IMG/VR virus record: IMGVR_UViG_3300047562_002060
Coordinates: 1-38,535 of that record
Direction: 5' to 3' (one strand)
Source: a virus
Length of the DNA: 38,535 nucleotides
The notes under the pieces were generated by a model. It was not told the DNA's origin and searched no databases. It worked only from the letters and a program-made list of their open reading frames with translations. How positions within the stretch are numbered: the stretch's first letter is position 1; the number at the start of each line of letters is the position of its first letter. This document shows positions 21,274-30,903 of the stretch, piece by piece. The position numbers and the translations under genes are program-made.

Positions 21274-24200
21274 ATGGGATTAAGTCGTCTTGATAATTTT
21301 CTGAAGTCTGTTCGCGGAAATATCATTTATGTTGATCCAAACAGTATCGATGCTACAGACAGTATCGAAAATCAGGGGAATTCATTAACTCGCCCTTTCA
21401 AAACTCTACAAAGAGCATTGGCTGAGGCATCAAGATTTTCCTATCAAAGAGGTTTAGATAACGATAGATTTGAAAAGACTACAATTCTATTGTATCCTGG
21501 AGATCATGTTGTAGATAACCGTCCAGGTTGGATTCCTGATGGTGCAAATAATTATAGACTTCGTAATGGACTAACATCAAACGACTTCCCTTCTTGGGAT
21601 CTTACAACTAATTTTGATCTAGAGACTCCAAATAATGCACTCTACAAGTTGAATTCGATTCATGGTGGAGTTATTATTCCTAGAGGCACATCAATTATTG
21701 GTCTAGATCTTAGAAAGACTCGTATTCGTCCTAAGTATGTTCCTAATCCAGAAAACGATCAAATTGAGAGATCTGCAGTATTCCGTGTAACTGGTGCATG
21801 TTATCTTTGGCAGTTTACCGTTCTTGATGCGAATCCAAACGGAACTTGCTATAAAGATTATACTACTAATGTTTTTGTTCCTAATTTTTCTCACCATAAA
21901 CTTACTGCATTTGAATATGCTGATGGTGTAAATGGAGTAAGCATTGCTGATGATTTCCAAACTTATTCTACAACCAGAACAGATCTGGACATGTATTATG
22001 AGAAGATTGGATTGGCATATGGATCATCTTCTGGTCGTGAAATTCAACCAGATTATCCATCATCTTCACTTGATATTCAACCTAAAATTGACGAGTATCG
22101 TATTGTTGGTTCTCGTGGCGCTGAAGTTGGAATTACTAGCATTAAGGCTGGAGATGGTGTAACTCCAACTACAAACATTACAGTAACACTTGGCAATTCA
22201 CTTGCTGGTCTTGATGTTGACACTCCAATTCGTATTGAAGGAGTAGGTTCGTCTGGTTATGATGGTCAATATGTTGTAAGTGAAGTTAATAGTTCTACGG
22301 AAATTGTTTATCAGGTACAGAATGCTCCTGTAGATCCACTTCCTTCTGTTGTAAGTGCAACTCTGAATATTTCTGTTGATACAGTAACATCAGCATCTCC
22401 ATACATTTTTAATGTTTCTATGAGATCTGTGTATGGAATGTGTGGTCTTCATGCAGATGGAGATAAGGCTGATGGATTTAAGAGCATGGTCGTTGCTCAG
22501 TTTACTGGTATCGGTCTACAAAAAGATGATAATGCTTTTGTAAAGTATAATACCACTTCTGGTGTGTATGAAGATAATACTGCCTTTGGAAATGATAATA
22601 TACACACAGATTCTCGTGCTCGTTTCAAACCCGAATATGAGAACTATCACATTAAATGTTCCAATGATGCGTACCTTCAGTTAGTATCTGTATTTGCAAT
22701 TGGATATGCAAATCATTTCTTAGCCGAATCTGGTGGCGATCAGTCAATTAATAATTCCAACTCAAACTTTGGATCAAAAGCACTTGTTGCATCTGGATTC
22801 AGAGATGTAGCATTCTCAAGAGATGATGTTGGATATATCACTCATGTTATTCCTCCAAAAGTCCTTGAGTCTGAAGAAACAACCGTTGAGTTTACTTCTA
22901 TTGATGTTGGAGTCACAACATCTGTAGGAATTTCATCACATCTTTATCTCTATAATCAAACAAATGTTAGTGTTCCTCCAGAGTCAGTAATTGAAGGATA
23001 TAGAATTGGTGCAAAGACTAATGAGACTATCAATGTCTTAATTACTGATAGTGGTACTGCAACAGAGTATTCTGCAAATGTTGTAATGCCAAATACTCTA
23101 GATGTAATTTCAGAGAAGAAACTCACTGTTGGTAGAAGTTCCGCTGGAATCAATAGCATTACCAGTAATGTTTTTACACTAACATCAAATCACAATTTGA
23201 TTAACGGTGAAAGTATTCGTGTTATTTCAAATACTGGCCAACTTCCTGATGGAATTCTTCCAAACCAGGTTTATTATGCTATCACAGACACTGTTGCATC
23301 AATTAATCCAGATCAAATTAAGATTGCACAGACACTGAATGATGCAATTGCTGATAATCCAATTACAATTAATAATAAAGGTGGATTATTGAGTATTGTA
23401 AGTCGTGTATCTGATAAGAGATCAGGAGATATTGGCCACCCAATTCAGTATGATTCTGGAGAAGGACAATGGTATGTAAATGTTGCAACAGCAGCAACTG
23501 CTAATACAATTTATAGTGCCCTTGGAACTTTAGGTGTTTCTGGTCTTGGTGAGGCTACTCCAAGATCATACATCAAGAGAACTCCAGATACTCGTAATAT
23601 CATTGATACTGTTTATAGACTTCGTTATGTTTTACCTTCAGATTCTTCAACTGTAGCGAGACCACCTCTTGATGGTTATATTCTTCAGGAGTCAAATACA
23701 TCTATTGGATCTACTTCAACTGAAGTTGCTTATCAGTTTAATCCTTCAACAGTTACTCTTTCCAATTCTACGGAATTAAGAAATCAAAAAATTATTGCAG
23801 GTGCAACTTGGAGTTCAACTGTAGCTACAATTACCACTGAACTTCCTCATGATCTAAATGCTGGATCTGAAGTTGAGATTCTAAATGTAACTAGCACTAA
23901 TAATACTTCAGGAACTGCAAATGAAGGATACAATGGAACTTTCACTGTAGTTTCTGTAGTTAATAGTAAGAAGTTTACTGTTACTGTTGCTGCAGATCCA
24001 GGAACATTCACAAATGATACTTCAGTAAGAACCACGGATCTTCCTTATCTCAGAAGAAAGAAATTCCTTAATAACTATTACATCTATCGTTCTCAGGAAA
24101 TTCAAAAGTATATTCCTGGAGAACAAGATGGTGTTTATCACTTGCTCGTTGCAAATGCTTCTAATTCACCAACAGTTACTCCATTTAATGAATTAGAATT

Positions 24201-27200
24201 TACGCAACCAATTCAAAATCTATATCCACAGACAAACCGTGATACTCCAGTATCAGATCCAAAGGCATCTGTTTCTTTTGCACTTCCTGATCCAATTGGT
24301 CAAGTTGTAATCAATGAACCACAGAATAGTATCACTAAAGAAAGTTTAGGTAAGGGTTTACTTGACTTTAATGTTGGTATTGGCCTCACAAATATTACAT
24401 CTGGTGTTGCTGGAACAACGCATACATTTGATACCAAACAAGATCATGGTTTAAATCGTATTGTTTCACTTTCTCTAGTAAGTGAAGGTGCTGGTTATGG
24501 TGATGGTACAGCATCTGCAAAGAATTATTTTAATGCACAACTTGTAAATGTTTCTGGTGCAACAAATGGATTCAATGCAACTGCAAGAGTTAGTGTAAGT
24601 GCTGCTGGAACTATTACAGCAATTAAAGTAATGGATGGTGGTAGTGCTTACAGTGTTGGAGATCAACTAAATGTTGTTGGTATTGCAACTACGACAGGAT
24701 TCTCTGTTGGTATTGTAAGTGTTACTGGAATCTATAATAATATTGGCGATACTTTACAAGTTACTGGAATTGTTCCTGAAACATTTGATGCATATAACAA
24801 TTATTATAGAATTACTGGAATTACAAGTAGTAAGACAATTAGTGTCGCATCTGCATCTGCAATTAGTCCTGCTGTCACATCTGGTCTTGGAGTTACCGTT
24901 ACTGCATTCTCAAATACAATTCTAACTGGACAAACACTTAATATTTCTTCTCTTGTTTATGATAATACTGTAGGACTTGCTACAGTTACTACATTACAAA
25001 ATCATGGTTTAAATGTTGATAATAAAGTTCATCTTGGTGGGGCTGTTAATGATTTTTATAATGGAGATTTTGTTGTCAAGAGAGTCGTCAGCAATACTTC
25101 CTTTGTTATAAATCCTGGGGTAAGAACAGATTCTCCTGCAACAACTGGTAATAAGTTTGTATATCAAAGTGGTTTTGTTGCAAGTGGTGGTAACATTACA
25201 AGAACCAATGAAAATCTTGGTGGAAGACAGATCACTCAGTATGCTGGCATCTCAACAACACTAAATTCTACTGTAAGTGATCCAAATTCATCTACTCTTG
25301 ATATTCTAAATGCAACTTCCCTTGATCTTAATGTTGGTGATTATCTACTCCTAGATGAAGAGATCGTTAGAGTCAAGACAACTGTTACGACTTCTAATGT
25401 TTCTGTTTTTAGAGGTCTATTTGGAACTCGTAGGACTTCTCATAATTCTGGAACTGTTGTTCGTAGAATCAAACCAATTCCGATTGAACTCCGTCGCAAT
25501 TCGCTGATCCGTGCATCTGGCCATACTTTTGAATATCTTGGTTTCGGTCCTGGTAACTACTCAACTGCGTTCCCAGAAAGACAAGATCGTACTATTACTG
25601 CACAAGAAGAACTTCTAGCACAAGCAACAAAGCAAAGTGGTGGTATTGTAGTATTCACTGGTATGAATGCTGACGGTGACTTCTATGTTGGTAATAAAAA
25701 GGTTAGCTCTGCAACTGGCCAGGAAGAAGTATTTGATGCACCAGTTCCAACAGTAACTGGTGAAGATCCAGGAACTGGAAGTGTTAACATTGGTTTTGAT
25801 GTTCTGACTCCTCTTGAGGTTTCTATTAGTCGTTCTGTTCGTGTTGAGGGTGGTCCTGATGCAAATATTATTTCTGAGTTTGATGGTCCTGTAATCTTTA
25901 ACAATAAGATTACTTCAACATCAGAGAAAGGAATAGAGGCTAATTCTTTATTCTTACAAGGAGACGCATCAGTTTCCAGAAAGTATACTGTAGGTATTGC
26001 AACACCAGTTCTTGCTGGCAATCCTGGAGATGTTCAGTATAATGCAGTTCCTGTAAGTGGAAATTATATTGGATGGGTTTATACTGATAATAATCGTTGG
26101 GAACAATTTGGTTATATTGGTCAAGAAGTCAATGCTGTTGGAATTTCTTCTGGTGGAACTTATGTAGGACTTTCAACTTTAGTCAACTTTGAAACAGGAC
26201 TTGGAGCGACGATTACAAGTTCTCATGATTCCTCATCTGGAATTACGACCTTAAGATTCCAGTCAAGTCCTTTGAATGTTGGTGTTGGCCTTGGAAACAC
26301 TTATGTTGGTCTTGCTACTCAGATTAACTTTATTGGTTATGGTATTACAGTTGGAATGATCTTTAATGCTGGTATTGCAAGTGTCACATTAAGTGGAGGT
26401 GTTGGTGCTGGAGGTAGTTTACCAGGTCTTCCAAATAATGCTGTACAATATAATGATGGTGGTTTCTTCCGTGGTAGTTCTGGATTTACCTTTAATGGAA
26501 CTAATCTTGAATTAAACAATACATCTACATCTGCATTGTTCCGTATCGTTCAGAACGGAACTGGAAATGCATTCCAAGTTGAAGATAGTGCAAGTGATAC
26601 TACGCCATTCGTAATTGCAAATGATGGATCTGTTGGTATTGGAAGTGCATTGCCAATAGCAAAAGTTGAAGTTGTTGCATCAACTCAAGAGGCAATTAGA
26701 GTTAAATCTACAAGTGGCTCTGGTAATATTGTAAGAGTTGACAATACTGCCAATGATACAACACCAGTTATTATTGATGTAAATGGAAATGTTGGTATTA
26801 ATACTATAACTGCAATTGCTGCACTTGATGTTGTTGGAAATGCAGCCGTTACTGGAGCAGTAAGATATTATGAAACTGACAGAACCAATTATGTTTCTCT
26901 TCAGGCACCCTCACTCTCTTCTAATGTAACTCTCACTCTTCCTCCAGTTGTTGGTGCCGCAAGTAGTGTTCTTTATACAACTGGTAGTGGAATTCTGAAT
27001 TGGATTTCTCCTAGAGCACTCGTTGCGTTAGGACTTACCAACACGGATGGATTATCTGAAGGATCTACAAATTTATATTATACTGATGAGAGAGCACAAG
27101 ATGCTGTTGGCTCTGCGATTAATGCTGGTATTAAGACCGGAATTACCGTGACCTATGATGATGCAAATAATCGCATTAACTTTAATGTTGATAATACAAC

Positions 27201-27243
27201 ACCTTATCCATTTACAACTCGTGGATTTAGTATGCCTCTTTAA
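21274..27243 (+). CDS. Long tail-fibre-like structural protein
   Basis: This is a 1989-residue protein, the largest in the window. The first 600 residues include IYVDPNSIDATDSIENQGNS, TRPFKTLQRALAEASRF and TILLYPGDHVV, the beginning of a right-handed beta-helix (pectin-lyase-like) typical of conserved cyanomyovirus fibre proteins. From about 290 on it carries repeated beta modules with a G-x-x-V...YNG-x-[FY]-x-V pattern (about 295-350, 846-910, 1231-1290), plus Gly-rich GAGY/GGSAY repeats near 1070-1150. The C-terminal 400 residues resemble trimeric fibre heads (PLPGLPNNAVQYNDGGFFRG; LYYTDERAQDAVGSAI; ITVTYDDANNRINFNVDN). Its role is probably host attachment. The stop codon overlaps that of a minus-strand gene (shared TTAA). 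Confidence 0.8.
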   Translation: MGLSRLDNFLKSVRGNIIYVDPNSIDATDSIENQGNSLTRPFKTLQRALAEASRFSYQRGLDNDRFEKTTILLYPGDHVVDNRPGWIPDGANNYRLRNGLTSNDFPSWDLTTNFDLETPNNALYKLNSIHGGVIIPRGTSIIGLDLRKTRIRPKYVPNPENDQIERSAVFRVTGACYLWQFTVLDANPNGTCYKDYTTNVFVPNFSHHKLTAFEYADGVNGVSIADDFQTYSTTRTDLDMYYEKIGLAYGSSSGREIQPDYPSSSLDIQPKIDEYRIVGSRGAEVGITSIKAGDGVTPTTNITVTLGNSLAGLDVDTPIRIEGVGSSGYDGQYVVSEVNSSTEIVYQVQNAPVDPLPSVVSATLNISVDTVTSASPYIFNVSMRSVYGMCGLHADGDKADGFKSMVVAQFTGIGLQKDDNAFVKYNTTSGVYEDNTAFGNDNIHTDSRARFKPEYENYHIKCSNDAYLQLVSVFAIGYANHFLAESGGDQSINNSNSNFGSKALVASGFRDVAFSRDDVGYITHVIPPKVLESEETTVEFTSIDVGVTTSVGISSHLYLYNQTNVSVPPESVIEGYRIGAKTNETINVLITDSGTATEYSANVVMPNTLDVISEKKLTVGRSSAGINSITSNVFTLTSNHNLINGESIRVISNTGQLPDGILPNQVYYAITDTVASINPDQIKIAQTLNDAIADNPITINNKGGLLSIVSRVSDKRSGDIGHPIQYDSGEGQWYVNVATAATANTIYSALGTLGVSGLGEATPRSYIKRTPDTRNIIDTVYRLRYVLPSDSSTVARPPLDGYILQESNTSIGSTSTEVAYQFNPSTVTLSNSTELRNQKIIAGATWSSTVATITTELPHDLNAGSEVEILNVTSTNNTSGTANEGYNGTFTVVSVVNSKKFTVTVAADPGTFTNDTSVRTTDLPYLRRKKFLNNYYIYRSQEIQKYIPGEQDGVYHLLVANASNSPTVTPFNELEFTQPIQNLYPQTNRDTPVSDPKASVSFALPDPIGQVVINEPQNSITKESLGKGLLDFNVGIGLTNITSGVAGTTHTFDTKQDHGLNRIVSLSLVSEGAGYGDGTASAKNYFNAQLVNVSGATNGFNATARVSVSAAGTITAIKVMDGGSAYSVGDQLNVVGIATTTGFSVGIVSVTGIYNNIGDTLQVTGIVPETFDAYNNYYRITGITSSKTISVASASAISPAVTSGLGVTVTAFSNTILTGQTLNISSLVYDNTVGLATVTTLQNHGLNVDNKVHLGGAVNDFYNGDFVVKRVVSNTSFVINPGVRTDSPATTGNKFVYQSGFVASGGNITRTNENLGGRQITQYAGISTTLNSTVSDPNSSTLDILNATSLDLNVGDYLLLDEEIVRVKTTVTTSNVSVFRGLFGTRRTSHNSGTVVRRIKPIPIELRRNSLIRASGHTFEYLGFGPGNYSTAFPERQDRTITAQEELLAQATKQSGGIVVFTGMNADGDFYVGNKKVSSATGQEEVFDAPVPTVTGEDPGTGSVNIGFDVLTPLEVSISRSVRVEGGPDANIISEFDGPVIFNNKITSTSEKGIEANSLFLQGDASVSRKYTVGIATPVLAGNPGDVQYNAVPVSGNYIGWVYTDNNRWEQFGYIGQEVNAVGISSGGTYVGLSTLVNFETGLGATITSSHDSSSGITTLRFQSSPLNVGVGLGNTYVGLATQINFIGYGITVGMIFNAGIASVTLSGGVGAGGSLPGLPNNAVQYNDGGFFRGSSGFTFNGTNLELNNTSTSALFRIVQNGTGNAFQVEDSASDTTPFVIANDGSVGIGSALPIAKVEVVASTQEAIRVKSTSGSGNIVRVDNTANDTTPVIIDVNGNVGINTITAIAALDVVGNAAVTGAVRYYETDRTNYVSLQAPSLSSNVTLTLPPVVGAASSVLYTTGSGILNWISPRALVALGLTNTDGLSEGSTNLYYTDERAQDAVGSAINAGIKTGITVTYDDANNRINFNVDNTTPYPFTTRGFSMPL

Positions 27244-27644
27244 TCCTCTGTGATTGTGAGAATATTATATGCTGATATTGTGCCCTCTGCCCTAAAAACA
27301 TGATTTGGAGCAAGAATATATTCAATAGGTGATAAACCTAACTCACTTCCAGTAAAATTTTTAGATATATATGGTGAAGAATTTAAAGTTATAGTTGGGT
27401 ATCTTGTATTTCCAGAATTTACTGATACATAATTTTGAAGGTCTGATACTGAATTAGTTTCAAATCTTGAGTAACATACATTTTTTCCAAAACTTCCACT
27501 AGTGGAATGTGTTGCAAGAGATGCTACATTTCCCCATGAAAAATTAATAGAACCAGACATAAAATTAATTATAAATCTTACATTTTTTCCTGTAGTATTT
27601 GTGTATGAAATGTTTCCACTACCACTTAAAACTTGAGATGCCAT
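27240..27644 (-). CDS. Small beta-rich virion protein, paralog 2
   Basis: This is a 134-residue minus-strand protein with an AAGGAG ribosome site. Its first residues, MASQVLSGSGNISYTN, match those of the upstream gene, and both share N-T-T/N-T-G and a strand-rich body with a closing YNILTITED (the other ends YNIVVIPENG). Residues LSPIEYILAPNHVFRA parallel LSPINYITS in the paralog. The composition (Ser, Asn, Gly, Thr) and alternating hydrophobic pattern suggest a jelly-roll or Ig-like sandwich. I recall similar short proteins in cyanophages near fibre genes. A decoration or fibre-accessory role is an inference. It is a shorter relative of the next protein, lacking about 45 residues in the middle. 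Confidence 0.65.
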   Translation of the reverse strand: MASQVLSGSGNISYTNTTGKNVRFIINFMSGSINFSWGNVASLATHSTSGSFGKNVCYSRFETNSVSDLQNYVSVNSGNTRYPTITLNSSPYISKNFTGSELGLSPIEYILAPNHVFRAEGTISAYNILTITED

Positions 27645-27664
27645 TTTAATAAACTCCTTTTAAA

Positions 27665-28201
27665 TTAACCGTTTTCTGGAATAACAACAATATTATATCC
27701 TCTTATTGTGGAAGATCCACTTTGGTCAACTTGTGGAGGCCACACTGCATTAAGTCCACTAGAATCTAGAACATATCCTTTTCCTACCACTGAAAAAGTA
27801 TCTCCAGGATTTAAGTATACTTCTGTTGGTAAAGAAGATTCTCTAGTTGGAGGTGGATTTGTTCCAGAAGTGTTGGAAATAATAGCAGAATTTGGTCCAT
27901 TAGCCCATCTTGAAATAGGATCTATGACCATTCCATCACCAACAGTTGATGTAATGTAATTTATTGGCGAAAGACCTGGAATTGCGGATATAACTGAACT
28001 TGAACCATTATGAGATATATTTTTTCCCATACCAAGAACAAATCCCGCAACTGCTTGTGCAGAACTTGAAGGATTTCCCCATCCTATAGTTATTTCTGAG
28101 ACAGTAGTAGATACCACAGAATTGATAATAATTCTTACAATCTGTCCAGTATTATTTGTATAAGAAACATTTCCGCTTCCACTCAACACTTGAGATGCCA
28201 T
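27665..28201 (-). CDS. Small beta-rich virion protein, paralog 1
   Basis: This is a 178-residue minus-strand protein, first of a two-gene unit. I place the start at 28201, where MASQVLSGSGNVSYTNNTG matches the start of its paralog. The open frame reaches 28348, but that part overlaps the divergent gene and the promoter. The body is beta-rich, with an unusual Pro/Thr-rich turn (GTNPPPTRESSLPTEVYLN) followed by PGDTFSVVGKGYV and the closing RGYNIVVIPENG. No signal peptide or membrane segment is evident. No Shine-Dalgarno sequence precedes the ATG. A late promoter on the minus strand lies about 24 bases upstream, so it is late-expressed and probably structural. Confidence 0.65.
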   Translation of the reverse strand: MASQVLSGSGNVSYTNNTGQIVRIIINSVVSTTVSEITIGWGNPSSSAQAVAGFVLGMGKNISHNGSSSVISAIPGLSPINYITSTVGDGMVIDPISRWANGPNSAIISNTSGTNPPPTRESSLPTEVYLNPGDTFSVVGKGYVLDSSGLNAVWPPQVDQSGSSTIRGYNIVVIPENG

Positions 28202-28224
28202 ATTAACTTTAAATGCTTTTCTAA

Positions 28225-28232
28225 TATTTATA
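28225..28232 (-). promoter_or_regulatory. T4-type late promoter, minus strand
   Basis: On the minus strand this is an exact TATAAATA octamer, 24 bases before the start at 28201. It overlaps the plus-strand late promoter by four bases. Confidence 0.7.
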
Positions 28233-28236
28233 AATA
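28229..28236 (+). promoter_or_regulatory. T4-type late promoter, plus strand
   Basis: An exact TATAAATA octamer lies 29 bases before the TTG start of the fibre-like gene. With its minus-strand partner it forms a palindromic divergent late promoter. Confidence 0.7.
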
Positions 28237-28264
28237 AATAAAAGAAACAAGGGGAGAGTGAACC

Positions 28265-29233
28265 TTGGGAATAGATAAGAACTTTGTAGTAAAGCATGGT
28301 CTTGAGGTAAATACAGACCTCATTCTTGCAAATGCCGTAACTGGCCAAGTTGGTATTGCTACCACCATTACAAAATACACTCTACATGTTAATGGTGGTA
28401 TTGGTGCAACTAACCTATCTGTAACTGGTCTTGCAACATTTCCTCAGTTAGTATTATCAGGAACCGTAAGTGCTGCATCATCAACTGGAGTATCAGGTCA
28501 ATATTTAAAATCTACTGGATCTGGAGTTGTCTGGGAAGATTTTCCAGTAGGTAGAACATCTACAACATTTGCAGCAGCTGCAGGACAAGATACATTTAGT
28601 TTTGCATATGCTGTAGGTCTTCTTGATGTATTCGTAAATGGAATTAAACTGACACCATCAGAATTTACTGCATCTGATGGTGTTTCTATTGTATTAACAA
28701 CACCTTGTTTTGGTGGAGAAACGGTTGATGTTCATGCTTATTCTGTATCAGGAATTGGTGTTGGTGGTACTGGAATCACTGGACTAACAGTTCAAGATGA
28801 AGGATCTGTCATTGGAACTCCTCAAGGTGTAACATCAATTAACTTTATTGGTGCTGGATTGACTGCATCAGCATCTGGTGCAGGCCTTACAGTAAGTTTA
28901 CAAGATGCTTGGACACCATCGGATGTTGGAATAAGTACTTTATCAAATGTTGGTGTTGGAACTACAAATCCAACATCAAAACTTACTGTTACTGGTGATG
29001 GTTATTTTACTGGTGTCGTTACTGCAACAAGTTTTGTTGGTGATTTAGTTGGTACTGCATCAAATGCATCTGGGGTTTCTACTGATATTGGAATTTATAC
29101 TACTGGTATTGTTACTGCAACAGGTGGATTTATCAGTCAACTTGGAGTAAATCCCGTTGTGATTACAATCAGTGGTAGTGAACTTGTGTTTACTGTTTCT
29201 GGTATAGGATCAACCTCATTTACACTTGCATAA
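28265..29233 (+). CDS. Fibre-like structural protein with TTG start
   Basis: This is a 322-residue protein. Translation appears to begin at TTG 28265, ten to fifteen bases after AAGGGGAG. There is no ATG nearby, and the resulting start (MGIDKNFVVKHGLEVNTDLI) matches the N-F-V-V-K-x-G-L-E-V beginning I recall from cyanophage fibre proteins. The body consists of Gly/Thr/Ser-rich beta repeats: TLHVNGGIGATNLSVTGLAT, a repeat of GVVTATSFVGDLVGT, and a DTFSFAYAVGLLDVFVNGIK segment typical of phage structural proteins. The C-terminus (VITISGSELVFTVSGIGST) ends in a beta strand. It is probably a trimeric fibre or baseplate-attached rod. A late promoter drives it. Confidence 0.75.
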   Translation: MGIDKNFVVKHGLEVNTDLILANAVTGQVGIATTITKYTLHVNGGIGATNLSVTGLATFPQLVLSGTVSAASSTGVSGQYLKSTGSGVVWEDFPVGRTSTTFAAAAGQDTFSFAYAVGLLDVFVNGIKLTPSEFTASDGVSIVLTTPCFGGETVDVHAYSVSGIGVGGTGITGLTVQDEGSVIGTPQGVTSINFIGAGLTASASGAGLTVSLQDAWTPSDVGISTLSNVGVGTTNPTSKLTVTGDGYFTGVVTATSFVGDLVGTASNASGVSTDIGIYTTGIVTATGGFISQLGVNPVVITISGSELVFTVSGIGSTSFTLA

Positions 29234-29239
29234 TAAATA
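29232..29239 (+). promoter_or_regulatory. Possible late promoter
   Basis: AATAAATA overlaps the stop of the preceding fibre-like gene, 21 bases before the next start at 29260. It has one mismatch from the octamer. Confidence 0.45.
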
Positions 29240-29259
29240 AAACATAAGGAACTCCAGAG

Positions 29260-30891
29260 ATGGCAAATAACCGAGAACTATCACAATTCGGAAACTTTAT
29301 ATCAGTCAATGATACCTCTGAAAACATTGGTATTAGTACTGATGTCATAATTTCTGGAGTTCTGACTGCTACCAGATATTATGGTGATGGATCACAACTC
29401 ACAGGAATTGCAACAGTAGGAGGAGGGACAACTTTAGGAATCACCACAATCACTGATCTTACAGTTACTGGTGTCACTTCTTTAACATCACTGGTTGTCA
29501 GTGGTGTTTCTACTTTTGGAAATATTGTTTTAGATCCAGTAGGAATTATTACTGCTGCTTCTGGAATTGTAACTTATTATGGTGATGGTTCTAATCTAAC
29601 TGGTGTTATTTCTGGTGTTGGAATTAGTACCGAAGGTGGATCAGTAGGTACAGGAGCTACAGTATTAGATTTCCGTGGTGCTGGAATTTCTACAGTTACG
29701 GTTGGATCAGGTATTGGAACTATCTTCATCCAGGGAGGTGGTGGTGGAGGAGCTGTAAGTATCAGTAGTATTGCTCCAACCTCTCCTTCAAATGGTGATC
29801 TGTGGTATAGTATCATCTACGGAAGAACCTTTGTTTATTATGATGAAGTTGCTCTAGGTGTTGGTGCTACTGCCGTATGGGTTGATGCTGCCCCATTTAA
29901 TGTAGGTGTTATAACTGCAATATATGGTGGTGTTGCATTCAGTGATGGTACTGCGTCAACTCCGAGTTGGTATTTCACTGATGATACGACAACTGGTGTA
30001 TTCTCTCCAGTGGATGGTGAACTGACATTTGTATCCACAGGATCTTCTATTTTAAATGTAAACTCAAGTGGAATCATAGTAACTGGCGTAAGTACTTTAT
30101 CTACTGCTCTTGTTAGTGATTTAAATGTTACTGGTGTAAGTACTTTAGGAACTCTACAAATCTCATCAGGTATTGTAACTGCTACATCAGGTATCGTAAC
30201 ATACTATGGTGATGGTCAGTATTTGGAAGGAATTGCAGCAGGTGGTTCTGGACAGTTTAATACTGGAATTACAAGTTCTCTTGGATATGCTGTTACTGAC
30301 TCTATGGCCACTGCATATACTGCTAGTGATGCTGTGGTTGTTCATTCAATTCATGTGACAAACATTGATGGTGAAGCAAGTGCCGATATCAGTGGGCAAT
30401 TATATTCGGGACAATATTCAATTGCACACACTGTTCCTGTTCCTGCGGGTTCTTCTGTTGAACTTCTAAAGCAACCTAAGATATTGAATACTGGCGAAAC
30501 AATCCAATTGCAGGCAAATACTAGTGGTGATCTACATGCAACAATTACAGTAGAAGAAAAAACAGGAGATACCACATACATTGGAGTTGGTGTTGATATT
30601 ACTTCTGCTGCAACTTATACTGATCTCTGGACTGCAACGGCTAACTCAGTTCTCCAAGGAATTCTTCTTGCAAATGATGATGGAACTGCTGATGTGAAAG
30701 CAAGAGTTGTCTGGACTGATGGAAGCAATAATATTCAAGGATATTATGCTTATGATCTAACAATCCCTGCAGATGCAACTGTTGAAATTCTTGAACAACC
30801 AAAATATCTTCCAAGTGGTTATAAGGTTCGTGTCTATGCAAACCAAGCAGATCGATTAGAGGCTATTCTTTCTGCAAGAACCATTGCTTGA
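29260..30891 (+). CDS. Fibre-like protein with duplicated C-terminal beta domain
   Basis: This is a 543-residue protein. The N-terminal 150 residues have the cyanophage fibre repeat G-V-L-T-A-T-x-Y-Y-G-D-G-S-x-L-T-G-I, which recurs as GIVTYYGDGSNLTGV and GIVTYYGDGQYLEGI. A Gly-rich hinge follows near 165, then a PTSPSNGDLWYSIIYGRTFVY strand common in virion proteins. Residues about 360-540 are two similar 85-90-residue beta-sandwich domains in tandem (HSIHVTNIDGEASADISGQL with VPAGSSVELLKQPKILNTGE, and LQGILLANDDGTADVKARVV with IPADATVEILEQPKYLPSGY). It is co-directional with the RCC1 gene that follows after 12 bases and may form a complex with it. Confidence 0.75.
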   Translation: MANNRELSQFGNFISVNDTSENIGISTDVIISGVLTATRYYGDGSQLTGIATVGGGTTLGITTITDLTVTGVTSLTSLVVSGVSTFGNIVLDPVGIITAASGIVTYYGDGSNLTGVISGVGISTEGGSVGTGATVLDFRGAGISTVTVGSGIGTIFIQGGGGGGAVSISSIAPTSPSNGDLWYSIIYGRTFVYYDEVALGVGATAVWVDAAPFNVGVITAIYGGVAFSDGTASTPSWYFTDDTTTGVFSPVDGELTFVSTGSSILNVNSSGIIVTGVSTLSTALVSDLNVTGVSTLGTLQISSGIVTATSGIVTYYGDGQYLEGIAAGGSGQFNTGITSSLGYAVTDSMATAYTASDAVVVHSIHVTNIDGEASADISGQLYSGQYSIAHTVPVPAGSSVELLKQPKILNTGETIQLQANTSGDLHATITVEEKTGDTTYIGVGVDITSAATYTDLWTATANSVLQGILLANDDGTADVKARVVWTDGSNNIQGYYAYDLTIPADATVEILEQPKYLPSGYKVRVYANQADRLEAILSARTIA

Positions 30892-30903
30892 TAGGAGGAT
30901 ATT

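Noticed and set aside
27708-27959. 83-codon plus-strand open frame
   Set aside because: It is antisense to the minus-strand paralog gene and shows no independent signal.
28202-28348. Extended N-terminus of the minus-strand beta protein
   Set aside because: It overlaps the divergent gene and both late promoters; the paralog starts with the same residues as the ATG at 28201.
29577-30077. Two Pro-rich minus-strand open frames
   Set aside because: They mirror the Gly/Thr repeats of the fibre gene on the other strand and have no start signals.
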